Positions 17,587-27,127 of a DNA stretch of 47,301 nt are shown here, one piece after another. Each line of letters starts with the position of its first letter. Within the stretch, counting starts at the first letter, position 1. This DNA is from Gudongella sp034004165 (GTDB lineage: Bacteria > Bacillota > Clostridia > Tissierellales > Tissierellaceae): the NCBI GenBank assembly GCA_034004165.1, contig JAVEXI010000009.1:1-47301 (forward strand). Direction: 5' to 3'. The notes beneath the pieces are model-generated. The model saw only the letters and a list, made by a program, of their open reading frames with translations, made no database searches and was not told the origin of the DNA. Position numbers and translations under genes: made by a program.

Positions 17587-19026
17587 ATGAATTTAACAAA
17601 TATGACAGCCTGGGAGATGCGAGAAAAAATAATAAACAAAGAAGTTTCTTCCGTTGAACTCGTTACAGCCCACCTGGACAGAATTGACGAGATGGATAAG
17701 GATATTAATGCTTTTATCACAGTTGACAAAGAGAGAGCAATTAGTGAAGCTAAGGTAGTTGATAAAAGAATAAGTGAAGGACAGGAAATTGGTATTCTTT
17801 CAGGAATTCCAGTAGCTGTAAAAGACAATATTATGACTAAGGGATTAAGGACTACCTGTGCATCAAAAATGCTAGAAGACTTTATACCTCCTTACGATGC
17901 GACAGTTATAAAGAGAATCCAGGCAGAGGGTGGAATATTAATAGGCAAAGCAAATTTAGATGAATTTGCAATGGGAGGCTCTACAGAGACTTCATATTTT
18001 GGCAAGACTAGGAATCCAAGAAATCTTGAAGTGGTGCCTGGGGGTTCGTCTGGCGGTTCAGCCGCTGCAGTCGCGGCAAATGAAGCTGCTGTAGCTCTGG
18101 GAACAGACACTGGCGGTTCAGTAAGACAGCCTGCGAGCTACTGCGGAGTAGTGGGAATCAAGCCTACTTACGGGATGGTTTCAAGATACGGGACCATGCC
18201 GATGTCAAATTCTTTGGATCAAGTGGGTACTTTTGGACGAAATGTAACAGATGCGCATATGCTGCTTAGTGCAATAGCGGGATTTGACCCTCTGGATGCA
18301 AATTCGTCAAAAAGAGCAGGACTTGAGTTTTCTTCTTATGATGACTACTCTCTTAAAGGGCTTAAAGTGGCGCTGCCTAAAGAGTACAGCGATTTAAAAT
18401 TCTCCAATTTTGAAGGAATTCAAGATGCATATAATAATATGTTAAAGGTATTTGAAAATGCTGGAGCGTCAATAGAATATGTATCATTGCCAAACCTGAA
18501 ATACGCACTTGAAACTTACTATATCCTTTCGACAGCAGAAGCCAGTACTAGTCTTTCAAGGCTTGATGGAATAAGGTATGGGCATAGGACAGATAACTAC
18601 GAGACTCTTGATGAGCTGTATACAAGATCCCGATCGGAAGGGTTTGGCGAGGAAGTAAAGAGAAGAATTATGATGGGTACTTTTTCTCTAAGTGCAGGCT
18701 ATCAAGACGAATACTACAATAAAGCAATGAAGGTAAGGACTCTTATAAAAAATGATTACGACAGAGTTTTCAAAGATTACGATGTGATACTTTCGCTGGT
18801 TTCGCCAATACTTCCATACAAATTTGATACACTTGTAAATTCCCCAGTCGAAATGTATAATGCAGATTTGTTTACTGTTCCCATTAACCTGGCAGGGCTT
18901 GTTTCAATGAGCCTTCCAATGGGAGAAGTGGAAGGCCTTCCAGTTGGGTTCCAAATTACAGGGAACAGATTTGCTGAGGAAACTGTTATTAAAGCAGGAC
19001 TTGGCTATGAAAAGGCGGTGAGATAA
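17587..19026 (+). CDS. gatA: Glutamyl/aspartyl-tRNA amidotransferase subunit A
   Basis: Amidase subunit that releases ammonia from glutamine for GatB. 479 residues. The Ser-cisSer-Lys triad is visible at K79 (PVAVKDNI), S154 (PGGSSGGS) and S178 (TDTGGSVRQP), the same positions as in characterised GatA. The start ATG at 17587 follows AGGGGTG; a TTG-initiated reading from 17569 overlaps gatC and adds non-conserved residues. The stop overlaps the gatB start (TAATG). Confidence 0.96.
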   Translation: MNLTNMTAWEMREKIINKEVSSVELVTAHLDRIDEMDKDINAFITVDKERAISEAKVVDKRISEGQEIGILSGIPVAVKDNIMTKGLRTTCASKMLEDFIPPYDATVIKRIQAEGGILIGKANLDEFAMGGSTETSYFGKTRNPRNLEVVPGGSSGGSAAAVAANEAAVALGTDTGGSVRQPASYCGVVGIKPTYGMVSRYGTMPMSNSLDQVGTFGRNVTDAHMLLSAIAGFDPLDANSSKRAGLEFSSYDDYSLKGLKVALPKEYSDLKFSNFEGIQDAYNNMLKVFENAGASIEYVSLPNLKYALETYYILSTAEASTSLSRLDGIRYGHRTDNYETLDELYTRSRSEGFGEEVKRRIMMGTFSLSAGYQDEYYNKAMKVRTLIKNDYDRVFKDYDVILSLVSPILPYKFDTLVNSPVEMYNADLFTVPINLAGLVSMSLPMGEVEGLPVGFQITGNRFAEETVIKAGLGYEKAVR

Positions 19027-20456
19027 TGGCTTATAGAACACTTATAGGGCTAGAAATACACGTGGAGTTAATGACAAAAAACAAAATATTTTGCAATTGT
19101 AAAAATGAATTTGGTGGCGAAGTCAATACTCACGTCTGTCCAGTTTGCATGGGACTTCCAGGAGCACTTCCAGTTTTGGACAAAGAGTGCCTTGAGTTTG
19201 GGATAAGAGCTGGAGTTGCTTTTAACTCCGAAATAGCCAAAGTAGTAAAGATGGACAGAAAAAACTACTTCTATTCAGATCTTGCAAAAGGTTATCAGAT
19301 ATCTCAAGATGACATGCCGTTGTGTGACGGAGGATATTTAGAGATTGACATGCCAGCAGGCACAAAGAGAATCAATCTTGAAAGAATACACATTGAAGAG
19401 GACACAGGAAAGCAAATTCACAACGAAGATGGAACGACATTAATAGACTTCAACCGAAGCGGTGTTCCATTGATAGAGATAGTTACAAAACCTGATATGA
19501 CTAATGCTGAAGAAGCTAGGTTGTTTTTAGAGAAACTCAGATCAACTATAAAATACATCGGGATATCGGATGTTCGAATGGAAGAAGGTTCCCTAAGATG
19601 CGACGTGAATATCAACATCATTGATGATGAGAGAGAACTGAAATCTGTTATAACAGAGGTAAAGAACCTGAATTCATTCAGATCTGTTGTAAAAGCCATA
19701 GAATTTGAAGAGAAGAGACATATAGATCTTCTCGAACAAGGCCTTAATACAGAAAGAGAGACGAGAAGATGGGATGAAGTGGCAGCAGAAACTGTAGTTA
19801 TGAGAAAAAAACTTGCTGCAGAGGACTATAGATTGTGCTATGACGGAGATCTGATACCGATACAGGTTGATCAGCGATGGCTTGAAGACATTATTGAGAC
19901 TATGCCAGAACTTCCACACGATAAAAAGATTAGATTTATGGATGAGTACAGTCTCAGTGAATATGATGCCGCTGTCCTTACACAGTCAAAAGAGTTAGCG
20001 TTCTTCTTTGAAGAGACCATGTCTTTTGTAAAAGATGGCAAATTAGTTGCCAACTGGATGATGGGAGATGTGTTACGAAGATTAAAAGAAGAGGAAAAAG
20101 AAATTGAGGAGTTGAAGTTTACTTCAAGGAATTTAGCAGAACTTTTACTACTCGTTAAAGACGGAAAAATAAATAATAACACTGGCAAAAATGTACTTCG
20201 TGAAATGTTTGAAACGGGAGAAACACCAGAGAATATCGTTAATAAGCGAGGTCTAATACAGATAAGCGACGAGGGAGCCCTAGGGGAAATAGTAGACAGA
20301 GTTCTTGACAATAATGAGAAATCCATAGAAGACTTTAAGAATGGTAAAGACAGAGCTGTTGGCTTTTTAATGGGACAAATTATGAAGGAGACCAAGGGAA
20401 AGGCCAATCCTCAGTTGGTCAATTCAATGCTTTTAGAAAAACTAAACAAGAGATAA
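19026..20456 (+). CDS. gatB: Glutamyl/aspartyl-tRNA amidotransferase subunit B
   Basis: Kinase/transamidase subunit that binds the misacylated tRNA and uses ATP and GatA-derived ammonia. 476 residues. Signatures are GLEIHVELMTKNKIFC, the CxC...CPVC zinc site (FCNCK and VCPVCMGLPG), DRKNYFYSDLAKGYQIS and EVKNLNS; the C-terminal YqeY-like tail domain is complete. It shares its first base with the gatA stop codon. Last gene of the pcrA-ligA-gatCAB run. Confidence 0.96.
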   Translation: MAYRTLIGLEIHVELMTKNKIFCNCKNEFGGEVNTHVCPVCMGLPGALPVLDKECLEFGIRAGVAFNSEIAKVVKMDRKNYFYSDLAKGYQISQDDMPLCDGGYLEIDMPAGTKRINLERIHIEEDTGKQIHNEDGTTLIDFNRSGVPLIEIVTKPDMTNAEEARLFLEKLRSTIKYIGISDVRMEEGSLRCDVNINIIDDERELKSVITEVKNLNSFRSVVKAIEFEEKRHIDLLEQGLNTERETRRWDEVAAETVVMRKKLAAEDYRLCYDGDLIPIQVDQRWLEDIIETMPELPHDKKIRFMDEYSLSEYDAAVLTQSKELAFFFEETMSFVKDGKLVANWMMGDVLRRLKEEEKEIEELKFTSRNLAELLLLVKDGKINNNTGKNVLREMFETGETPENIVNKRGLIQISDEGALGEIVDRVLDNNEKSIEDFKNGKDRAVGFLMGQIMKETKGKANPQLVNSMLLEKLNKR

Positions 20457-20483
20457 AAAGTTTAGGATTGCTATTTATGCCTT

Positions 20484-20520
20484 TTTCTGGGTATCAATTA
20501 CCAGAAGTTATTTTTCTTTT
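20484..20520 (+). terminator. Weak terminator after gatB
   Basis: Seven-base stem around TTCTGG / CCAGAA with a 10-base loop, followed by GTTATTTTTCTTTT. Stem is short, so confidence is modest. Confidence 0.45.
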
Positions 20521-20540
20521 AATTAAAGGGGGCGCATGAA

Positions 20541-21794
20541 TTGGAGAAAAAAAGCATGGGTCTTACGACCAAAGTACTAATTGCGTTGGTAGCAGGTCTT
20601 GTGACCGGGATATTGGTATATAATCTTCCGGCTGGTACCTTCAAAGACACAATATTAGTAAACGGAATTTTTCAGTTTTTAGGGCAAGTATTTTTAAGAG
20701 GAATCATGATGCTAGTTGTGCCACTGGTGTTTGTTTCACTGGTAAATGGCGCAGCTAACATGGGAGATGTCAAAAAACTTGGTAGAGTTGGTTCGAAAAC
20801 AATAGCTTTCTACCTCACTACAACAGCAGTAGCAATAATTATCTCGTTAGTTTTAGGCGTACTATTAAAGCCAGGTGTCGGCCTGGATATGGGAGCTATC
20901 GAAATTGTTGAAACTACTGCGGGTTCAAAAGCACCATTAGTTCAGATTCTCTACGAAATGGTACCAAATAACATCGTTGGATCTATGGCAAGTGGAAGCA
21001 TGCTGCAGATAATCGTATTTGCTCTTTTCACAGGAGTTGGGTTGTCATTCTTGGGTGAAAAAGCTGAATTTCTACTTACTCTTTTCCAAAAACTAAACGA
21101 TCTTATTATGAAAATGGTAGAAATGGTTATGCTGTTTGCTCCTATTGGTGTGTACGGACTTATTGCAAAGACCTTTGCAACGGTTGGTTACTCAGCGCTT
21201 ATCCCATTGTTGAAATACGTTGGGATCGTGTATATAGGGTTACTGATACATGCAACACTTGTATATGGAACCCTGTTTAAAGCACTAGCTAACCTTAGTC
21301 TTACAAAATTCTACAAAAAGTTCTCACCAGCAATGTTCGTTGCATTTTCAACAGCTAGCAGTAATGCTACAATTCCATTCTCGCTGGATATTTGCGAGAA
21401 AAAGTTAGGTATTTCAAATGAAATTTCATCCTTTACCATACCACTTGGCGCTACAATAAACATGGATGGTACTGCAATAATGCAGGGTGTTGCTTCATTG
21501 TTTATCGCACAGGCGTATGGAATTGAAATGACACTTCCAATGATGCTCACGGTTGTTCTTACAGCAACGCTTGCATCCATTGGAACTGCAGGAGTTCCAG
21601 GAGCTGGTGCAATAATGCTTTCCATGGTTCTTCAATCAGTCGGATTGCCACTGGAAGGACTAGGTCTAATAATGGGTATAGACAGACTTGTCGACATGGG
21701 TAGAACATCCATCAACGTAACAGGTGACGCTGTTTGTACTACAATAATAGCTAAAATGGAAAATGCTCTTGACGTTGACGTATTCAACAGCTAA
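20541..21794 (+). CDS. Dicarboxylate/amino acid:cation symporter (DAACS family)
   Basis: Secondary transporter of the GltP/DctA/SstT group in the cytoplasmic membrane, 417 residues, with 8 transmembrane helices and two re-entrant loops in the family fold. Seen are the serine-rich re-entrant hairpin 1 (FSTASSNATIPFS), the TM7 sodium-site motif (PLGATINMDGTA), hairpin 2 (ASIGTAGVPGAG), and TM8 (DRLVDMGRTSINVTGDAVC), whose Asp and Arg point to an acidic amino acid or dicarboxylate substrate. The start is TTG at 20541 with GGGGG 8 bases upstream; an ATG at 20556 (MGLTTK) is an alternative. Monocistronic, closed by a terminator. Confidence 0.92.
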   Translation: MEKKSMGLTTKVLIALVAGLVTGILVYNLPAGTFKDTILVNGIFQFLGQVFLRGIMMLVVPLVFVSLVNGAANMGDVKKLGRVGSKTIAFYLTTTAVAIIISLVLGVLLKPGVGLDMGAIEIVETTAGSKAPLVQILYEMVPNNIVGSMASGSMLQIIVFALFTGVGLSFLGEKAEFLLTLFQKLNDLIMKMVEMVMLFAPIGVYGLIAKTFATVGYSALIPLLKYVGIVYIGLLIHATLVYGTLFKALANLSLTKFYKKFSPAMFVAFSTASSNATIPFSLDICEKKLGISNEISSFTIPLGATINMDGTAIMQGVASLFIAQAYGIEMTLPMMLTVVLTATLASIGTAGVPGAGAIMLSMVLQSVGLPLEGLGLIMGIDRLVDMGRTSINVTGDAVCTTIIAKMENALDVDVFNS

Positions 21795-21810
21795 AAAATC
21801 ATAGAAATTG

Positions 21811-21839
21811 CCCCTTGCTTTGTAGCAGGGGGTTTTCTT
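21811..21839 (+). terminator. Terminator after the DAACS symporter
   Basis: Nine-base stem CCCCTTGCT / AGCAGGGGG with one G-T pair and a 4-base loop, then TTTTCTT. Confidence 0.85.
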
Positions 21840-21876
21840 ATGGCAAATAATCTGTTAGGATTATACTGGGAGGTCG

Positions 21877-22872
21877 ATGGAAGTGGAAATTGGTAAAGTA
21901 CCAAATGAACTGCTGGAAAAACTGGTATTTAAAAATATAACCTATAAGAGAGAAGAGGTTCTGGCCAGGCCCGGCATTGGTGAAGACACTGGTGTTATGG
22001 ACTTTGGAAATGACCTTTGCGTAGTGAGTACAGATCCCATAACTGGTGCGACGACTGGGATTGGTACTCTTGCCATACATGTGTCCTGTAACGACGCTGC
22101 AACGAGAGGTGCAGAACCAGTTGGGATACTTATGACGATACTCTGTCCTCCAGGGACTACAGAAGAGGAACTTGAGCAAGTGATGATCGATGCCGGCAAG
22201 GCTGCCAGCGAAGAGAAAGTAGAAATAATCGGAGGTCACTCTGAAATTACAGACGCTGTCACTAGAATAGTAGTGAGCACCACTGTAATCGCAAAGTTAT
22301 CCAGAGAAAACTTTAAGGATTATGACGACATTAAAGTTGGCGATAAAATTGTAATGACAAAATGGATGGGGCTTGAAGGTACTCATATACTCGCTCACGA
22401 TATAGAAGAAAGACTTGCTGAGTGTCTGTCAGTTGAAGAACTAGTTGAAGCTCAAAGTTATGGCAAATACCTAAGTGTGGTAAAAGACGGACTCATCGGT
22501 CGAAAAAATGGAGTTGTCTATATGCACGACATAACCGAAGGAGGGGTTTTTGGAGCCGTCTGGGAAGCTGGAGAGGCTGTAGGCAAGGGCATACTTTTAT
22601 ATGAGGATAATTTGCCTATAAAAGAAGTAACTCAAAAAATATGTGACTGTATTTCTATAGATCCAAAGAAATTAATCTCCAGTGGCAGCATGATAATGAT
22701 TGTAAATGAAGACAATTTGACATCATTGGTAGAGGAACTGGAATTAGAGGGGATAAAAGCTACAGTTATAGGTGAAGTTACTGAAAATGGCATAAAAGTA
22801 AGAACAAACGGAGAGATTACACCAATTTTACCTCCGGGAAGCGATGAGCTCTATACGGCACTTAATGCGTAA
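21877..22872 (+). CDS. HypE/AIR-synthase-like protein of unknown substrate
   Basis: 331-residue member of the PurM/HypE/ThiL/SelD ATP-binding superfamily, cytoplasmic. The start MEVEIGKVPNELLEKLVF is followed by a GIGEDTGVMDFG loop, STDPITGATTGIG, HVSCNDAATRGAEPVGI and HDITEGGVFGAVWE, which follow HypE spacing. True HypE ends in PRxC, whose cysteine carries the cyano group for hydrogenase maturation; this protein ends LPPGSDELYTALNA without it, and no hydrogenase genes are nearby. So it is a HypE paralogue, common in Clostridia, whose reaction is unknown to me. A GGGAGG site precedes the ATG. Confidence 0.8.
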   Translation: MEVEIGKVPNELLEKLVFKNITYKREEVLARPGIGEDTGVMDFGNDLCVVSTDPITGATTGIGTLAIHVSCNDAATRGAEPVGILMTILCPPGTTEEELEQVMIDAGKAASEEKVEIIGGHSEITDAVTRIVVSTTVIAKLSRENFKDYDDIKVGDKIVMTKWMGLEGTHILAHDIEERLAECLSVEELVEAQSYGKYLSVVKDGLIGRKNGVVYMHDITEGGVFGAVWEAGEAVGKGILLYEDNLPIKEVTQKICDCISIDPKKLISSGSMIMIVNEDNLTSLVEELELEGIKATVIGEVTENGIKVRTNGEITPILPPGSDELYTALNA

Positions 22873-22912
22873 TACCACATATTACATTATAGTTACATTG
22901 TGTCTCCTCTCA

Positions 22913-22941
22913 TTGAAAGGGCTATAATATTCTGATATAAA
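22913..22941 (+). promoter_or_regulatory. Sigma-A-type promoter for the amidase gene
   Basis: TTGAAA (22913-22918), 17-base spacer, TATAAA (22936-22941), 36 bases ahead of the start codon, with GGAGGGG as ribosome site. Confidence 0.65.
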
Positions 22942-22977
22942 TAGAATAATAGAAGCAATGTTCTTGGAGGGGAAAAC

Positions 22978-25077
22978 ATGAAACGTTTTATATATATAGC
23001 TTTATTTATACTGATTATGATTTTTGCTTCCGGAATTGCATACGCAAACTCCGGACTTCCTGATGTGGATATAAAGGTTGATGGACAGGCTTTTAAGGCT
23101 CCACAGGTAAATATTAAGCTCGACAACAAAACCCTGATTTCTGAGGTGCCGCCGGTAATAATTCCTAAGCACAATAGAACGATGGTTCCCGTCAGATTCT
23201 ATTTTGAAATGCTTGGGGCAAAGGTAGACTGGGATAACGATACACAGGTTGCAACGATAACACATAATTCTAATGTCATAAACTTGAAAATAAATAGCGA
23301 TATAGTAGCAATAAATGGGAAAGATTTAAAGGTTGAAGAAGAGTATATACCAAAACTAATTACTTACACATCTTTAAATGATTCTAGAACAATGGCTCCA
23401 ATCAGGTTTTTTTCTCAGATTCTAGGTTATGAAGTGGACTGGGATCCATCAAGCTACACTGCTCTTATAGACTCGCCAAAGGCTGTTGCACCTGAACAGC
23501 CACAAGGTACTGCCACAATAACTGGAATTAGTGCAATAAAGGGCAGTACTGGGAAACATAGAATAAGAATTGATAGCGATAAACCTCTTAAATTCGATAG
23601 CATGTATCTTAGTGATTCTAACAAGCTGGTGCTTGATTTCAAGGATACCAGAGTTAACATTCCAGGTAAAATTGATGCCCCTGGAGATATCAGACCTGAC
23701 GATGCACTAATTAAGAGGATACAGTATTCTCAGTTTACTATTCCTCCAAACCCATACACTGCAAGAGTCGTACTGACACTTGAAAAAGAAGCTGATTTTA
23801 GCTTTGTAAGTTCTGAGGACGGTAAAATATCTTATATAGCTTTTGATGATAATGTAGTAACTGGCATATATAGTGAGAAAAAAGGTGAAAAAGAACATAT
23901 TTTAGTTGAAGGCGTTACATTTCCTGAAATTAACATAATTGAATTAAAAAACCCAACAAGGATAGTTATAGATATTATGGATGCTACGTTAAGTGGCGAA
24001 CAATATCAGACATTCGATTACAAGCTAGGTTTTGTAAAATCAGTTAGAGCTTCCCAATTCGTTGCTGATAACAACTACAGCTCCGATGATAGAATTGTAA
24101 GAGTAGTGCTGGATGTAAAAGATGGCGTAGATAATGCGAAGGCGTTAATAGTCCCAACTGATGAAGGTCTATTAATATACCCTGAAGAGGACATTTGGGA
24201 TGCATTTTCGTATGATAATCTAGGCAAGCAGTCTTTGTTAAAGTTTGTACATCTCGACGAAGTTAAAGCTGAGCTAAATTATGATGAAGTCAAGAAGGAA
24301 TTATTAATCGAGATACCAACTAAGGATACTGAGTTGTCCGAAGGAAGCTTTGTCATTAAAGATAACCTTGTAGACAAAATTACTGTAGAGCGTGGAAGAA
24401 GAACAACTGAGATCACTGTAAGCTTCAGAAGAAGTGTGAGTATTGAAGTGCTTTCAGACAGAGTTTCGGATACACTTGAGTTCCTAGCCATTAGAAACGA
24501 AGATATAGTTCCAGGAGAACGAACCATTGTAGTTGACGCTGGACATGGCGGTAAAGACCCAGGTGCAATATCGATAAATGGCTACAAAGAGAAAGACATT
24601 AACCTGTCTATGGCTCTACAGCTTGAAGATTTGCTTCTGGAAGAAGGATATAACGTCATTATGACCAGGACAACAGATGAGTTTATTGAGCTCTATGAAA
24701 GACCAAGGATTGCTAATTCTATAAATGCTGACCTGTTTATAAGCATGCACTCCAACTCTAATCTTAAGAGTGAAATAATAGGTCTTGAAGTTCTTTATTG
24801 CCCTTCAACATCCAGTGAAATTAAAATGGAAGATCAATATCCATTTGCAGAGACAATATATAACAACATCATCAATAACACCAATAATCCTGGCAGGGGA
24901 GTAATCAAAAGACCAGAGTTGGTTGTATTACGAGAGACTATAATGCCTGCAGTATTGGTAGAAATAGGATATCTTTCCAATGTATATGATGAACAGCTTG
25001 TAATGGATTTGGAATATCAGAGTCAGATAATTAGAGGAATTGTAGACGGCGTCGACGAATACTTTTTATACTATTAA
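22978..25077 (+). CDS. Secreted N-acetylmuramoyl-L-alanine amidase with copper-amine-oxidase-like and AMIN domains
   Basis: Cell-wall hydrolase cutting the amide bond between muramic acid and the stem peptide. 699 residues. Signal peptide at 1-23, ending IAYANS. Residues about 45-160 form two copper-amine-oxidase N-terminal-like repeats (RTMVPVRFYFEMLGAKVDWD and TMAPIRFFSQILGYEVDWD), a wall-associated fold in Clostridia. Residues about 180-410 look like AMIN domains that target the wall. The C-terminal Amidase_3 domain has its zinc and catalytic residues: H523 (VVDAGHGG), E538, H591 (ISMHSN) and E662 (LVEIGYLSN). The gene is alone in its transcription unit; a role in cell separation or wall turnover is likely. 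Confidence 0.93.
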   Translation: MKRFIYIALFILIMIFASGIAYANSGLPDVDIKVDGQAFKAPQVNIKLDNKTLISEVPPVIIPKHNRTMVPVRFYFEMLGAKVDWDNDTQVATITHNSNVINLKINSDIVAINGKDLKVEEEYIPKLITYTSLNDSRTMAPIRFFSQILGYEVDWDPSSYTALIDSPKAVAPEQPQGTATITGISAIKGSTGKHRIRIDSDKPLKFDSMYLSDSNKLVLDFKDTRVNIPGKIDAPGDIRPDDALIKRIQYSQFTIPPNPYTARVVLTLEKEADFSFVSSEDGKISYIAFDDNVVTGIYSEKKGEKEHILVEGVTFPEINIIELKNPTRIVIDIMDATLSGEQYQTFDYKLGFVKSVRASQFVADNNYSSDDRIVRVVLDVKDGVDNAKALIVPTDEGLLIYPEEDIWDAFSYDNLGKQSLLKFVHLDEVKAELNYDEVKKELLIEIPTKDTELSEGSFVIKDNLVDKITVERGRRTTEITVSFRRSVSIEVLSDRVSDTLEFLAIRNEDIVPGERTIVVDAGHGGKDPGAISINGYKEKDINLSMALQLEDLLLEEGYNVIMTRTTDEFIELYERPRIANSINADLFISMHSNSNLKSEIIGLEVLYCPSTSSEIKMEDQYPFAETIYNNIINNTNNPGRGVIKRPELVVLRETIMPAVLVEIGYLSNVYDEQLVMDLEYQSQIIRGIVDGVDEYFLYY

Positions 25078-25103
25078 TTAACAACCCAACTTAAAACTAA
25101 CTT

Positions 25104-25130
25104 AGGGAAGGGCGACCTTCCCTGTTATTA
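25104..25130 (+). terminator. Probable terminator after the amidase
   Basis: Eight-base stem AGGGAAGG / CCTTCCCT with a GCGA tetraloop. The following tract, GTTATTA, is poor in consecutive T, so termination may be partial. Confidence 0.5.
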
Positions 25131-25148
25131 TGTGAAAGGAGATAAATA

Positions 25149-25670
25149 ATGGAAGCACTTTTAGGCTATGGCCTGATTTTTTTTGCTAGAGTACTCGATG
25201 TATCCATGGCGACGATGAGGACTTTGATGGTGGTACAGGGGAGAAAAGTTCCAGCAGCGCTCATTGGATTTTTTGAAGTTGGAATATATGTAACAGCTTT
25301 GGGAAAGGTTGTAGGAGCGCTAAATAACCCATTAAATTTACTAGCCTACTGTGCAGGTTTTGCAACTGGCAATTTCGTAGGGATAGCAATTGAAAACCGG
25401 ATAGCAATGGGTAATCTGTCAGCACAGATAATCTTGAAGAACGCAAATAACCTTGATATGATAGAGACATTAAGGCTGAATGGCTTTGGTGTAACAATAT
25501 TGGAAGCTCAGGGACTTGAAGGTCCAAGAGAGATATTAAACGTCGTAATGAATAGGAAAGATATGAGAAAGCTCCAGTCGATAGTTGATTCAATTGATAC
25601 AAACGCTTTTATTACGGTAAATAGTATCACTCCCATAAGAGGTGGGTACTTCACACAGGTTAAAAAATAA
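25149..25670 (+). CDS. UPF0316 membrane protein (DUF5698/DUF2179)
   Basis: 173 residues. The N-terminal half has three hydrophobic helices (about 4-22, 35-55 and 60-82) with RVLDVSMATMRTLMVVQGRK between the first two, typical of UPF0316. The C-terminal half is a soluble DUF2179 domain (about 100-165) with GFGVTILEAQG and TPIRGGYF. Function of the family is not established; DUF2179 is also found in YitT-type proteins. A GAAAGGAG site precedes the ATG. It has its own terminator downstream. Confidence 0.85.
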   Translation: MEALLGYGLIFFARVLDVSMATMRTLMVVQGRKVPAALIGFFEVGIYVTALGKVVGALNNPLNLLAYCAGFATGNFVGIAIENRIAMGNLSAQIILKNANNLDMIETLRLNGFGVTILEAQGLEGPREILNVVMNRKDMRKLQSIVDSIDTNAFITVNSITPIRGGYFTQVKK

Positions 25671-25673
25671 TTA

Positions 25674-25695
25674 CCCCATGATTCATGGGGTTTTT
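25674..25695 (+). terminator. Terminator after the UPF0316 gene
   Basis: Perfect 7-base GC-rich stem CCCCATG / CATGGGG with a 3-base loop and TTTTT tail. Confidence 0.85.
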
Positions 25696-25704
25696 CAATG
25701 CCTT

Positions 25705-25733
25705 TTAACAAATCATGCTAAAAATTTGATAAT
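25705..25733 (+). promoter_or_regulatory. Candidate promoter for the rph operon
   Basis: TTAACA (25705-25710), 17-base spacer, GATAAT (25728-25733), 32 bases ahead of rph. Confidence 0.5.
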
Positions 25734-25764
25734 ATATAATATATGACTGCAAGGGGAGGATAAT

Positions 25765-26508
25765 ATGAGATTAGATAACAGAAAAAATGATGAAATGAGA
25801 CCTGTGTCCATAAAAAGAAACTTTTTGATGCATCCATATGGTTCAGTGCTCATAGAAATGGGAAATACAAAAGTCATCTGCACAGCTATGGTAGATGAAA
25901 AGGTTCCTCCGTTTTTAAAGGGAACTGGACAAGGCTGGGTAACAGCAGAATATTCAATGCTACCAGGGAGCACGACCCAAAGAAAAATTAGAGATTCAAC
26001 AAAAGGCAGAATAGATGGAAGAAACCAAGAAATTCAAAGATTAATCGGTAGGTCGCTGAGATCTGTCGTTGATATGAGTAAGCTTGGAGAGAGGACAATC
26101 TGGATTGACTGTGACGTAATTCAGGCAGACGGAGGAACTAGAACTGCTTCCATAACAGGAGCTTTTGTTGCGCTGGCAGATGCCATAAATAAACTTAGGG
26201 AAGACAAGATTCTGGAACAAATTCCACTGACAGGCTTTTTATCAGCAATAAGTGTAGGCGTATCAGAAGACGGGCCAATGTTGGATTTGTGCTATGAAGA
26301 GGATCATATCGCACTTGTAGACATGAATGTAGTTATGGGCGATAATGGACAATTTGTTGAAGTTCAGGGAACTGCTGAAGGAGCAACATACTCAAGGGAA
26401 ACACTAAATAAACTGCTGGATCTTGCTGAAAAAGGAAACAGAGAACTCATAACTCTACAAAAAGAAATTTTAGGTGCAGAAATGTCTGAACTCATCATGG
26501 GGGCGTAG
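25765..26508 (+). CDS. rph: Ribonuclease PH
   Basis: Phosphorolytic 3'-to-5' exoribonuclease that trims tRNA 3' ends. 247 residues. Seen are the N-terminal RPVSIKRNF, VTAEYSMLPGST, the RNase PH signature RDSTKGRIDGRNQEIQRLIG and the phosphate-binding CDVIQADGGTRTASITG. AGGGGAGG precedes the ATG. One base separates its stop codon from rdgB, and the rph-rdgB-phosphoesterase order is conserved in many Firmicutes. Confidence 0.96.
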   Translation: MRLDNRKNDEMRPVSIKRNFLMHPYGSVLIEMGNTKVICTAMVDEKVPPFLKGTGQGWVTAEYSMLPGSTTQRKIRDSTKGRIDGRNQEIQRLIGRSLRSVVDMSKLGERTIWIDCDVIQADGGTRTASITGAFVALADAINKLREDKILEQIPLTGFLSAISVGVSEDGPMLDLCYEEDHIALVDMNVVMGDNGQFVEVQGTAEGATYSRETLNKLLDLAEKGNRELITLQKEILGAEMSELIMGA

Positions 26509-26509
26509 G

Positions 26510-27127
26510 ATGAGAAAACTAGTTGTATCCACAGGAAATAGAAATAAGATTGCAGAGATAAAAGAGATACTTAAAGACTTACCAGTAGAGGTACTTTCAA
26601 AGAGTGACATTGGATTTGAAAATCTGGAAGTGACTGAGGACGGAGATACACTCGAAGAAAACAGTCTAAAAAAAGCCAGAGCACTTAAAGAATTGACTGA
26701 ATACATGGTAATGGCAGATGATTCAGGATTATTTGTTGATTCTCTTGATGGAGCTCCTGGAGTCCATTCATCAAGATATGGTGGAGATAAGGGCAATGAC
26801 TTTCTAAATAACCAGACCCTTCTTAAAAATTTGGAAGGGAAAGACCGAAAGGCAAGTTTTTATACTGTAATTGCCTTTATTGACGAAAAAGGCAATGAAT
26901 ATATACTCAAGGGAAAATGTGAAGGTTCACTGTTGAAAGAAATGAGAGGAACCAATGGATTTGGCTACGATCCAATATTTGTACCTGATGGCTATAAAAA
27001 AAGCTTTGCAGAGCTTCCAATCGATGTTAAAAACTCAATCAGCCACAGGAAAAGGGCAGTAGAAGCCCTAAAAGAAATACTGACTATAATTTTGGGTGAG
27101 AATGATGAGAATACTGGTGGTAAGTGA
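26510..27127 (+). CDS. rdgB: XTP/dITP pyrophosphatase (HAM1/RdgB family)
   Basis: House-cleaning enzyme that removes dITP, XTP and similar non-canonical purine nucleotides. 205 residues from the ATG at 26510, which gives the family N-terminus RKLVVSTGNRNKIAEI and has GGGGGCG upstream inside rph; a longer reading from 26474 adds rph sequence only. Motifs seen are DDSGLFVDSLDGAPGVHSSRY, GTNGFGYDPIF and SHRKRAVEAL. It overlaps the next gene by 23 bases. Confidence 0.95.
   Translation: MRKLVVSTGNRNKIAEIKEILKDLPVEVLSKSDIGFENLEVTEDGDTLEENSLKKARALKELTEYMVMADDSGLFVDSLDGAPGVHSSRYGGDKGNDFLNNQTLLKNLEGKDRKASFYTVIAFIDEKGNEYILKGKCEGSLLKEMRGTNGFGYDPIFVPDGYKKSFAELPIDVKNSISHRKRAVEALKEILTIILGENDENTGGK

Noticed and set aside
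20536..20580. ATG just ahead of the DAACS gene
   Set aside because: It is out of frame with the transporter and stops after a few codons; the TTG at 20541 gives the family N-terminus.
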